From: Chryseobacterium sp.
Lineage (GTDB): Bacteria; Bacteroidota; Bacteroidia; Flavobacteriales; Weeksellaceae
DNA length: 17,214 nt
Direction: 5' to 3'
NCBI GenBank assembly: GCA_003248755.1
Contig: QFQW01000081.1
Coordinates: 1-17,214 of the forward strand
The notes beneath the pieces were generated by a model. It saw only the letters and a list, made by a program, of their open reading frames with translations, searched no databases and was not told the DNA's origin. The position numbers and the translations under genes were made by a program. The number at the start of each line of letters is the position of its first letter. Position 1 is the stretch's first letter. Of the stretch, positions 1 through 8,100 are shown piece by piece.

Positions 1-39
1 TCAAACAATGAAGTGATTTTTTTATTTTTAATTTATGTT

Positions 40-582
40 CTAAGATTTTATTGGTTTCCAAGAATTAAAAAAATCTTTTACTTTTTCAAGATTATAACCA
101 CTTACCTCTTCTAGTACACTGCTGTCTTGTATATGAATTTGTTTTCCATTTTCATCTAGAATGATAAATACAGGATAACCAAATTTCTCCCCCGGATTTC
201 CATAATTAGTAAAGATTTTCTCATTCTTATTTTCCGGTGACCAATTCAAATGGTAATAGATATAATTATTATCTACAAGTTGTTTTAGTTCAGGTGTTTG
301 TTGCACATAATTATTAAATCTAAGACACCAAATACACCAGTTACCACCAGCTTGAATAACTACATTTTTATGCTCTTTTTTAGCCTGTTTTATTGCATTT
401 TGAATATCTAGAGCGGCATTAGCTTCAGGATGATAAGGTTTAGGTAATTTTGCCTTTTCTTCGGCAGCGGCTTTTTTCTTAGCTTCGATTTGTTCTTTGG
501 TAAGTTCAGTGGTTTGAGCATTGGTAAGAGAAAATAAAAGCACTCCTCCAACAAACAATAATTTCTTTACAGATTTTCTCAT
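40..582 (-). CDS. Exported thioredoxin-like protein with a WCxWC motif
   Basis: This is probably a periplasmic thiol-disulfide protein. Residues 1-22 form a signal peptide (basic start, hydrophobic VGGVLLFSL, cleavage likely after NAQ). Residues 27-47 are a Lys/Glu/Ala-rich charged helix that looks like a linker. From about residue 55 the sequence fits a thioredoxin fold: strand NVVIQAGG, then W82-C83-I84-W85-C86 as the redox-active pair, and GYP with the likely cis-proline at P137 ahead of the FIILDENGK strand. The length of 180 aa suits one thioredoxin domain plus leader. The ATG start places the signal peptide exactly at the N-terminus. It is transcribed away from the acyltransferase operon. 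The substrate is unknown; it resembles the thioredoxin_7/DUF255-like group more than classical TrxA, whose motif is WCGPC. The fold call is firm, the partner is not known. Confidence 0.88.
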   Translation of the reverse strand: MRKSVKKLLFVGGVLLFSLTNAQTTELTKEQIEAKKKAAAEEKAKLPKPYHPEANAALDIQNAIKQAKKEHKNVVIQAGGNWCIWCLRFNNYVQQTPELKQLVDNNYIYYHLNWSPENKNEKIFTNYGNPGEKFGYPVFIILDENGKQIHIQDSSVLEEVSGYNLEKVKDFFNSWKPIKS

Positions 583-613
583 TATTATTTATGATTGATT
601 TTAATATAAAGTT

Positions 614-621
614 CAAAGTTA
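614..621 (-). promoter_or_regulatory. Candidate Bacteroidetes -7 box for the thioredoxin-like gene
   Basis: On the minus strand these bases read TAACTTTG, a perfect match to the Bacteroidetes -7 consensus TAnnTTTG. The predicted transcript start would lie about 25 bases before the ATG, a spacing also seen at purB. No clear -33 TTTG partner is visible at the expected distance, so this is a candidate from half of the promoter only. Confidence 0.45.
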
Positions 622-645
622 ATCAAAATTCCGGCCATTTTTCAG

Positions 646-653
646 TATATTTG
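646..653 (+). promoter_or_regulatory. Candidate -7 box for the acyltransferase operon
   Basis: The bases read TATATTTG, a perfect TAnnTTTG match, 17 bases before the TTG start at 671. The predicted transcript start would leave a leader of only about 10 bases. It lies 24 bases from the opposing box at 614-621, giving a compact divergent promoter region. No convincing -33 element is seen. Confidence 0.4.
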
Positions 654-670
654 CCAATATTCATTATACA

Positions 671-1549
671 TTGAATCAATTTTTATTCAGCATATTATTA
701 CTTATTTCGAGATTACCATTGAAGATACTATATGTATTTTCAGATATTATGTTTTTCATTAATTATTATATTGTTGGATACAGAAAAAAGGAAGTTTTAG
801 AAAACCTTAGAAACTCTTTCCCTGACAAATCGGACAAAGAAATAAGAGAAATTTCGAGAAAATTCTTCTCCAACTTTTGCGATTATCTTGCTGAGATGCT
901 AAAAGCTTTTACTATTAGCAACATAGAATCCCGTGTCAGAATGCAGCATCTGAACCAAGAGGTTTTTCACGAAGCTAAAGCTGAAGGTAAAAACGTAATC
1001 CTTTTATCCGGTCACGTTTTCAATTGGGAATGGTTCAATGCATTGGCTACCCTTGTTCCTCAAAAAGATTGTCATCCTGTTTACAGAAAAATGAGCAATA
1101 AATTCTGGGAACAAAAAATCAAATTAATCCGAAACAGATTCAATAATAAGTCTTTGGAAGCTAATGAGGTTATCAAACACATTTTCCGAACTCCAAATGA
1201 TGGAAATTCTATTTATATGTTTGTAGCCGACCAAACTCCCAATGTACATTCGGTTAATTATGGACTTAAATTTCTGAATCAAAAAACACCTGCATTTGTA
1301 GGCTATGACAAGCTGTCTACGCGAATGGATATGGTTTTTATCTATTGCGAGATGAAAAAAGTAAAACGAGGGTTTTATCAAGTTAATTATCATAGAATTT
1401 ATCCTGAAGGTGAAAAATTTGTAGAGCACGAAGTTGTAAGAAAATTCCATAAACTATTGGAAAACACTATCAATAAAAGACCCGACAACTGGCTTTGGTC
1501 ACACAGAAAATGGAAGTACAAAGATTATATTAAAAAATATGACGAGTAA
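671..1549 (+). CDS. LpxL/HtrB-family lipid A (lysophospholipid-type) acyltransferase
   Basis: This inner-membrane acyltransferase of the LpxL/HtrB family likely adds a secondary acyl chain to lipid A. Residues 3-33 are hydrophobic, acting as an N-terminal anchor facing the cytoplasm. The catalytic H-x4-E motif is at H115-E120 in GHVFNWEW. ADQTP at 186-190 and the C-terminal WLWSHRKWK at 274-282 are also hallmarks of the family. The length of 292 aa is normal. The start is TTG at 671; the next ATG would remove most of the anchor, so TTG is preferred. The stop overlaps the next start by one base (TAATG), so translation with the glycosyltransferase is probably coupled. That neighbour leaves open a glycolipid other than lipid A as the substrate. 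The family is certain, the exact acceptor is inferred. Confidence 0.9.
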   Translation: MNQFLFSILLLISRLPLKILYVFSDIMFFINYYIVGYRKKEVLENLRNSFPDKSDKEIREISRKFFSNFCDYLAEMLKAFTISNIESRVRMQHLNQEVFHEAKAEGKNVILLSGHVFNWEWFNALATLVPQKDCHPVYRKMSNKFWEQKIKLIRNRFNNKSLEANEVIKHIFRTPNDGNSIYMFVADQTPNVHSVNYGLKFLNQKTPAFVGYDKLSTRMDMVFIYCEMKKVKRGFYQVNYHRIYPEGEKFVEHEVVRKFHKLLENTINKRPDNWLWSHRKWKYKDYIKKYDE

Positions 1550-2529
1550 TGACGGTTGCAATTACCATACTTAATTGGAACGGAAAAAATTGGCTTGAAA
1601 AATTCTTGTCATCAGTGATAGAATTTTCTAAAGAAGCAGAAATTTTTGTGATTGACAACGCATCAACAGATGATTCTGTCTCATTTTTGAAATCTGACTT
1701 TCCTTCGGTTAAAATAATTCATAATCCAAATAATTCCGGTTTTGCTGCGGGTTATAATGAGGGCTTGAAATCGGTTAAAGCTGATATCTATTGCTTATTA
1801 AATTCTGATGTAGAAGTCACCGAAAATTGGATTTCTCCAATTATAAAATTATTTTCCGAAGACAAAAACATTGCTGCAATTCAGCCAAAAATTCTTGATT
1901 ATAACCAAAAAGATAAATTCGAATTTGCCGGAGCTGGTGGAGGGTTGATAGATAATCTGGGCTATCCATATTGCAGAGGACGTGTCTTTGATGATATAGA
2001 ATTTGATAACGGTCAATACGATGACGAAACCGAAATTTTCTGGGCATCAGGTTGTTCGCTATTTATCCGTTCAGAAGATTTCTGGAATATGAACGGATTT
2101 GATGAAAGATTCTTTGCACATCAGGAAGAGATTGATCTTTGTTGGAGGCTGAAAAATTCTGGAAGAAAAATCTATTATACTGGAAAATCTAAAGTCTATC
2201 ACGTTGGCGGAGGAACGCTTAACAAACAAAATCCACAAAAAACCTATCTTAATTTCAGAAATAATCTAACGATGATGCTGAAGAATCTTCCTTCTTCAAA
2301 AGTATTTTTTATTCTGTTTTTCAGGCTTTCTTTAGACGGAATTGCAGGGATTTACTTCGGATTCAAAAATGGATTCTCCCATCTTTGGGCAGTTTTCAAG
2401 TCACACGTTGGATTTTATTGGCAACTTCCAAAATCAATTCAATTAAGACAAAAAACTCAAATTAATCATTATTATCAAAGCAAATGGTTGATATTCAAAC
2501 ATTTTTTGGGTTCAAAAAATAATCAATAA
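1549..2529 (+). CDS. Family 2 (GT-A fold) glycosyltransferase
   Basis: This is a GT2-type glycosyltransferase of the rhamnosyltransferase-like branch, which moves a sugar from a nucleotide-sugar onto an envelope glycan or lipid. The domain starts at once with TILNWNGK. VIDNASTDDS at 34-43 is the nucleotide-binding loop, NNSGFAAGYNEG at 61-72 follows, and NSDV at 85-88 holds the metal-binding Asp87. ASGCSLFIRS (166-175) and the acidic HQEEIDLCWR (191-200) mark the acceptor and catalytic-base region. After about residue 250 there is a hydrophobic, possibly membrane-associated helix pair. The 326-aa length is typical. Both ends overlap neighbouring genes by one base. The donor and acceptor cannot be told from sequence; the adjoining acyltransferase points to lipopolysaccharide or another glycolipid. 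Confidence 0.9.
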   Translation: MTVAITILNWNGKNWLEKFLSSVIEFSKEAEIFVIDNASTDDSVSFLKSDFPSVKIIHNPNNSGFAAGYNEGLKSVKADIYCLLNSDVEVTENWISPIIKLFSEDKNIAAIQPKILDYNQKDKFEFAGAGGGLIDNLGYPYCRGRVFDDIEFDNGQYDDETEIFWASGCSLFIRSEDFWNMNGFDERFFAHQEEIDLCWRLKNSGRKIYYTGKSKVYHVGGGTLNKQNPQKTYLNFRNNLTMMLKNLPSSKVFFILFFRLSLDGIAGIYFGFKNGFSHLWAVFKSHVGFYWQLPKSIQLRQKTQINHYYQSKWLIFKHFLGSKNNQ

Positions 2530-3083
2530 TGGATTTTATCGCTTTAGATTTTGAAACAGCCACTCATGAGAAAAATTCCGCTTGTGAATTGGGGATTTGT
2601 ATTGTAGAAAATGGTAAAATTAAGGAAACAAAATCTTGGCTAATAAAACCACCCTCATTCCCCTATTTCAATCGACACAACATTGCAGTTCATGGGATTA
2701 CACCGGAAGATGTACAGCACTCTCCTACTTTTGCCGATGTTTGGTACGAGGTAGAAAATCTTTTGTACGGAAGTCTAATGATTGCTCACAATGCTGCTTT
2801 TGATGCCAATGTTCTAAGAGGATGTCTCGAATATTACGGTTTTTTCAAACCCAATATCAATTATTTATGCAGTATTGGTCTGGCAAAAAAAGCTTGGAAA
2901 GACTTGAAAAGTTACGGTTTGAAAAATCTGGCAGAACAACATCAACTCAAGTTCAATCATCATCGTGCTGATGCTGATGCTGAAGTTTGTGCGAAAATTT
3001 CCTTGTTAAGTTTTGAAAGATTGATGATTACAAGTAATGAAGAAGTTAAAGATGTTTTTAGTAAAAGAATCAAGATTCTTTAA
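2529..3083 (+). CDS. DEDDh-type 3'-5' exonuclease (DnaQ/epsilon-like)
   Basis: This is a small stand-alone 3'-5' exonuclease of the RNase T/DnaQ superfamily, expected to act on single-stranded nucleic acid ends with two metal ions. All five signature residues can be assigned: D7 and E9 in LDFET (ExoI), D92 in HNAAFDANVL (ExoII), and H145 and D150 in HHRADADAE (ExoIII, DEDDh subtype). The 184 aa contain little beyond the nuclease domain, with no polymerase or helicase part. It is the third gene of the overlapping operon, with TAATG joining it to the glycosyltransferase. Its stop overlaps the stop of convergent apaG. It could serve in proofreading, repair or RNA trimming; the sequence does not decide. 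Confidence 0.92.
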   Translation: MDFIALDFETATHEKNSACELGICIVENGKIKETKSWLIKPPSFPYFNRHNIAVHGITPEDVQHSPTFADVWYEVENLLYGSLMIAHNAAFDANVLRGCLEYYGFFKPNINYLCSIGLAKKAWKDLKSYGLKNLAEQHQLKFNHHRADADAEVCAKISLLSFERLMITSNEEVKDVFSKRIKIL

Positions 3084-3463
3084 TTACTTAAAACCTCAGA
3101 AACTAAATTGAATTTTGGAATTGCAACGTCAAAAGTTTCGTGATTCGCATTCTCAAAAATATAGTAACCTTCCATATTTCCTACCCCGGATTTTACAATC
3201 ACATTAGAAAAATAATTAAATTTTTCACCACTTTCAATTACTGGAGTCAATCCAATAACACCAGCTCCTTCAACTTCGGTAAAACCAAATCCCAAATCAT
3301 AAATTGTCCATTTTCTGGAAAGTAGCCTTATAGGAAAACCATTAAGATTTTCAATTTCAATATTATAACGAAAAACATAGCGATTTTCAGAAGGATAACT
3401 ATTGTGGTTGTCATATTCTGCAGTTACACTCACTTTGACTTCTGATGTAATTTTTGAGACCAT
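3080..3463 (-). CDS. apaG: ApaG-domain protein
   Basis: ApaG (DUF525) is a small fibronectin-III-like beta-sandwich protein. It was linked to Co2+ resistance and Mg2+ efflux in enterobacteria, but its biochemistry is not settled. The conserved core is present: VSVTAEYDNHNSYP near the start, IENLNGFPIRLLSRKWTI, then the GAGVIGLTPVIESGEKFNY block with the Gly-rich loop and Pro-Gly-type turn, GNMEGYYIF, and the ending VAIPKFNL. I chose the start at 3463 (MVSKITSEV), giving 127 aa, the usual family length. An upstream in-frame ATG at 3517 would add 18 residues (MNPKFGGIF...) that do not resemble ApaG. A third ATG lies two codons upstream, at 3469. It is divergent from purB and convergent with the exonuclease. 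Confidence 0.88.
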   Translation of the reverse strand: MVSKITSEVKVSVTAEYDNHNSYPSENRYVFRYNIEIENLNGFPIRLLSRKWTIYDLGFGFTEVEGAGVIGLTPVIESGEKFNYFSNVIVKSGVGNMEGYYIFENANHETFDVAIPKFNLVSEVLSN

Positions 3464-3584
3464 TTTCATTGGATTTAGATTAAGAAATACAAATATCCCG
3501 CCGAACTTTGGATTCATAAATAAGGTTTTAGTTAAATCTTTAATCCAATTTTTATTTAGATTTTATTCAATCGGTTAATTTCCT

Positions 3585-3592
3585 TAAATTTG
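3585..3592 (+). promoter_or_regulatory. Candidate -7 box for purB
   Basis: TAAATTTG matches the Bacteroidetes TAnnTTTG consensus exactly and lies 32 bases before the purB ATG, leaving a leader of about 25 bases that is very A-rich. The region where a -33 TTTG would sit holds only T-rich sequence. No PurR-like or purine-riboswitch structure is evident in the 160-base apaG-purB gap. Confidence 0.5.
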
Positions 3593-3624
3593 TGAATCTA
3601 ATAAAAAGAAAGTAAAAAAAAGAA

Positions 3625-5052
3625 ATGAATTCCTACAAAAACCCATTGGAAGAACGCTATTCCAGTGAAGAAATGCTGTTTAATTTCTCGCACAACAACA
3701 AGTTTCAGAATTGGAGAAAGCTTTGGATAGCCCTTGCTGAAATAGAAAAAGACCTTGGTCTGGACATTACAGACGAACAAATCGCCGAATTGAAAGCCAA
3801 TGCAGAAAACATCCATTATGACAAAGCCGCTGAATATGAGAAAAAATTTAGACATGACGTAATGGCTCACGTTCATGCTTATGGGGATGTGGCGCCTTCT
3901 GCAAAAGGAATTATTCACTTGGGAGCAACTTCGGCATTTGTAGGTGATAACACTGATTTAATTCAGATTCGTGACGGACTTTTAATCTTGAAGAAAAAGC
4001 TGGTTAACGTGATGAAAAATTTAGCAGATTTTGCAATTCAATATAAAGATTTACCGACTTTAGGATTTACACATTTCCAACCTGCTCAATTAACGACTGT
4101 TGGTAAGAGAGCAACTCTTTGGTTACAGAGTTTAGTTCTTGACATCGAAGAACTTGATTTCTTCTTGGAAACATTACGTTTCAGAGGAGTAAAAGGAACT
4201 ACAGGAACTGCTGCAAGCTTCCTTGAGCTTTTCAACGGTGATTATTCTAAAGTAAAACATTTAGATAAAGAATTGTCGAAGAGATTCGGTTTCGAAAAGG
4301 TTTTCGGTGTTTCCGGCCAGACTTACGACAGAAAAATTGATGCTAAAGTGGTGGCTTTATTAGGAAATATTGCTCAGTCTGCCCATAAATTCACCAACGA
4401 TCTGCGTCTTCTTCAAAATTTAAAAGAAATTGAAGAACCATTCGAGAAAAACCAAATCGGTTCATCGGCAATGGCTTACAAACGTAATCCAATGAGAAGC
4501 GAAAGAATCGGAGCATTAGCAAAATATGTTATGTCTTTGACAACTAGTTCTGCAATGGTCGCTTCAACACAGTGGTTTGAAAGAACGTTGGACGATTCTG
4601 CAAACAAGAGATTGACTATTCCGCAGGCGTTTTTAGCGGTTGATGCAATTCTATTGATTTGGAATAATATTATGAATGGAATCGTAGTTTATCCAAATAG
4701 AATCAACAAACATATTATGGAAGAACTTCCTTTTATGGCAACGGAATACATCATTATGGAGGAAGTGAAAGCCGGTGGCGACCGTCAGGAAATCCACGAA
4801 GTAATAAGAGTTCATTCTATGGAGGCTTCAAAAAAAGTCAAAGAAGAAGGTAAAGAAAATGACCTTATCGAAAGAATTTTGAATGACGGTTCTTTAAAAC
4901 TAGATAAATCAAAATTAAAAGAGGTTCTCGACCCCAAAAATTTCATCGGTTTTGCGCCAATCCAGACGGAGGAATTCATTGCTAATGAAGTTCAGCCGAT
5001 TATTGATGCTAATAAAGATCTGATAGGATTAGAGGCTGATCTTAAAGTATAA
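3625..5052 (+). CDS. purB: Adenylosuccinate lyase
   Basis: PurB splits SAICAR to AICAR plus fumarate, and adenylosuccinate to AMP plus fumarate, so it acts twice in purine synthesis as a cytosolic homotetramer. The fumarase/aspartase superfamily signature is clear: GSSAMAYKRNPMRSE at 279-293 carries the mobile-loop catalytic serine. TLGFTHFQPAQ (145-155) provides the conserved His150. HLGATSAFVGDNTD (98-111) is the first substrate-binding block. The length is 475 aa, in line with Bacteroidota PurB. The ATG start with an A-rich leader is unambiguous. A strong terminator follows directly after the stop, so purB is probably transcribed apart from purL despite the shared pathway. Confidence 0.97.
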   Translation: MNSYKNPLEERYSSEEMLFNFSHNNKFQNWRKLWIALAEIEKDLGLDITDEQIAELKANAENIHYDKAAEYEKKFRHDVMAHVHAYGDVAPSAKGIIHLGATSAFVGDNTDLIQIRDGLLILKKKLVNVMKNLADFAIQYKDLPTLGFTHFQPAQLTTVGKRATLWLQSLVLDIEELDFFLETLRFRGVKGTTGTAASFLELFNGDYSKVKHLDKELSKRFGFEKVFGVSGQTYDRKIDAKVVALLGNIAQSAHKFTNDLRLLQNLKEIEEPFEKNQIGSSAMAYKRNPMRSERIGALAKYVMSLTTSSAMVASTQWFERTLDDSANKRLTIPQAFLAVDAILLIWNNIMNGIVVYPNRINKHIMEELPFMATEYIIMEEVKAGGDRQEIHEVIRVHSMEASKKVKEEGKENDLIERILNDGSLKLDKSKLKEVLDPKNFIGFAPIQTEEFIANEVQPIIDANKDLIGLEADLKV

Positions 5053-5055
5053 TTT

Positions 5056-5079
5056 ATGCAGCTTCGGCTGCATTTTTTT
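5056..5079 (+). terminator. Intrinsic terminator of purB with a TTCG loop
   Basis: A perfect 7-bp stem ATGCAGC/GCTGCAT (5056-5062 with 5067-5073) closes a TTCG loop, the very stable UUCG tetraloop in RNA, and runs into seven T residues (5073-5079). It begins three bases after the purB stop codon at 5050-5052. This is a textbook Rho-independent terminator on the plus strand. Confidence 0.9.
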
Positions 5080-5084
5080 GTGTT

Positions 5085-5150
5085 TGTCATTCTGAACGAA
5101 GCACAGCGAAGTGAAGAATCTCTATGTAGATTTTATACCTCGAAATGATA
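5085..5150. repeat. 66-bp imperfect palindromic intergenic element (GTCATTCTGAACGAAG type)
   Basis: The segment starts TGTCATT and ends AATGATA, which pair as a nearly perfect terminal inverted repeat (6 of 7). Inside, CGAAG occurs twice ten bases apart (5097-5101 and 5107-5111) ahead of GTGAAGAATCT. I recognise the core GTCATTCTGAACGAAG...GAAGAATCT as a sequence seen in many copies between genes in Bacteroidota genomes; this is from memory and only one copy is in the window. It fits a REP- or MITE-like non-autonomous element. It lies between the purB terminator and purL, and includes TAGATTTT (5127-5134), one base off the -7 consensus. Confidence 0.65.
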
Positions 5151-5190
5151 GTTTAAATTAAAAATAAATCTAATAAATATCTGACATCTA

Positions 5191-8100
5191 ATGTCTCAAA
5201 ACAAAAGAATTTTCGTAGAAAAAAGAGGAATTTTCGATGTAGAAAGTCCAAAAATTTTTGATGAAGTAAAAGCGGTTGCTCCGTCTGTCCAAAGTGTAAA
5301 AGTCTATAACATTTACGATATTTTTGACTTAAACGATGGCGAATTCGAAAAGGTAGTTAACAGTACTTTCGTAGATCCGGTTACTGATATTTTAATTGAA
5401 GAAAATCCGGCAAAAGGAACTTATTTCGCATTAGAATTTTTACCGGGACAGTACGATCAGCGTGCAGATTCTGCTCAGCAGTGTATCGCTTTACTGACTG
5501 GAAATGAGAAGTCTAAAGTTAGAAGTGGAAAATTAATCGAGTTTGAAGGCGTTTCCGAATCTGATTTAGCGAAAATCAAAGACCTTTTAATCAATAAAAT
5601 AGAATCTCAGGAAAAAGATTTATCAATTTTAGATATTCCTGCAGAAGAAACACCTTCACAAGTAATTGTTCACGATGGTTTCATCAATTTTGATGATACT
5701 CAGCTTGAAGAATTCTTTAACAATCACGGTTTTGCTTTAGGCTTGGATGATTTGAAATTCATTCAGGAATATTTTAAATCTGAACAAAGAAATCCTACGG
5801 AAACGGAACTAAAAGTTTTAGACACCTATTGGAGCGACCACTGTCGTCACACCACGTTTGAAACAGAATTATCAAATATTGAGTTTGAAGGACAATTCAA
5901 ACATACATTGGAAACGATTTTCAATGATTATATCGAAAAAAGAAAATTCTTAGGACGCGAACTGAAACCGATTTCTTTAATGGATTTGGCAACCGTTTGC
6001 GGAAAATATTTCCATAAAACAGGCAATTTGGAAAACTTGGTGGTTTCAGACGAGATCAACGCTTGTACCATCCAAATCGAAGCGGAATACGACGGTAAAA
6101 AAGAACCTTGGTATTTGTTATTCAAAAATGAAACGCATAATCACCCAACGGAAATTGAACCTTTTGGTGGGGCTTCAACTTGTTTAGGCGGAGCGATCAG
6201 AGATCCTTTGTCCGGACGTTCTTTCGTTTTCCAGGCAATGAGATTAACGGGAGCAGCCGATGTGTTGGAATCTGTTGACAAAACCTTGCCCGGGAAATTG
6301 CCTCAAAAAACAATCACAAAGCAGGCTGCAAACGGGTATTCTTCTTACGGTAACCAAATTGGTTTGGCGACTACAATGGTTTCTGAAATCTATGACGACG
6401 GCTACAAAGCAAAAAGAATGGAAGTTGGTTTCGTTGCAGGAGCAGTTCCTGTAGATTGGGTAAGACGTGAAAAGCCTGAAGCCGGCGATTCTATAATCAT
6501 TTTAGGAGGTGCAACGGGTCGTGACGGAGTTGGAGGAGCAAGTGGAAGTTCGAAAGAGCAGGACGAAACTTCTATCCATACGATGAGTTCTGAAGTTCAG
6601 AAAGGAAATGCAGTTGAAGAGCGTAAAATCCAGAGATTATTCAGAAATCCTGAAGTAACGAGACTGATAAAAAAATCGAATGACTTCGGAGCTGGAGGTG
6701 TTTCTGTGGCAATCGGTGAAATTGCTGATTCATTGGAAGTTAATCTGGATGTTTTGCCTTTAAAATACGAAGGTTTGAACGGAACCGAGCTTGCTATTTC
6801 CGAATCTCAGGAAAGAATGGCGGTTGTGGTTGAACCGAAAGATAAAGAAAAATTCATCAAATTCTGCGAGGCTGAAAATATTGTAGCTGTGGAAGTTGCA
6901 AAAGTGACCGACTCAGGAAGAATGCAGATGTTCTGGAAAGGCGATAAAATTGTTGACCTGTCAAGAGCGTTTTTGGATACAAACGGCTGTTCAAAAAGCC
7001 AGGAAGTTAAAATTAGGCATCTTAATGAAGTAAAAGAAGAAACTCCGGCATTTAATGAAGAGAATTTCTTGAAAATCTTAGGCGATAAAAATGTAGCTTC
7101 TCAAAAAGGATTACTTGAGATGTTCGATTCATCCATCGGTTCGACTACGGTTGCGATGCCTTTGGGTGGGAAATATCAGCAGACTTTGATGGAAGGAAGT
7201 GTTCAGACGTTGCCAATCATCGGAGCGAAAAATATCGAAACGGTTTCTTTGGCAAGTTGGGGATTCGATGCAGAGATTTCTAAGCAGAATTCTTTGTTAG
7301 GAGCTTCTTATGCCGTCGTTGAAAGTGTTGCGAAAATCGTTGCAATGGGAGGCGATTACAAAAATATCAGATTCAGTTTCCAGGAATATTTTGAAAAATT
7401 AGGTCAGAATCCTGAAAAATGGGGAAAACCTTTGGCTTCACTTTTGGGAGCTTATGATGCTCAGATTAATTTTGGATTAGCAGCAATCGGAGGTAAGGAT
7501 TCCATGAGTGGAACTTATCAGGATTTGAATGTTCCGCCAACCTTGATTTCTTTCGCTTGTGCCAACGGAGAAAAGAAAAACATTATTTCTCCCGAATTTA
7601 AAGGCGAAGGAAATAAAGTCTATTTTTTCAATCATATTGCTCAGGAAAACGGGCTTCCGAATTATGATTCTTTAAAGGCTGTTTACGAATTCATTTTCGA
7701 AAACATCAAAGCCGGAAAAATCGTTTCTGTAAAAACAGTGAAAGAAGGCGGAGTTGCAGTTGCTTTGGCAAAAATGAGCTTCGGAAACAGGTTAGGTGCT
7801 GAAATTACGGTTGATGAAAATGCTTTATTAGTGAAAAATATCGGAAGCTTAATCATCGAATCTAAAGAAGAATTAAGTTCTGTAAATTTTCAATTAATTG
7901 GAGAAGTTAAAAATTCAAATATTATCAAAATTAATGATGCTGAATTCGCGATTGAAAAATTGTTAGCAGCTAATACAAACACCTTTGAAAACCTTTTTCC
8001 GACGGTTGAAAAAGAAAAATTGACAGTTGCAATTGATGAGAAATTAAATTCAATTAATCCAAGAAATATCATCATCAAAAAACACGGAATCGCTCAGCCA

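Noticed and set aside
1124..1450. Minus-strand frame inside the acyltransferase gene
   Set aside because: It is antisense to conserved catalytic sequence and has no domain signs.
3140..3325. Short plus-strand frame inside apaG
   Set aside because: It is antisense to a conserved gene, 61 codons long, without features.
3464..3517. An 18-residue N-terminal extension of apaG
   Set aside because: The added residues lack ApaG similarity and would make the protein longer than the family norm; an internal ATG at 3463 gives 127 aa.
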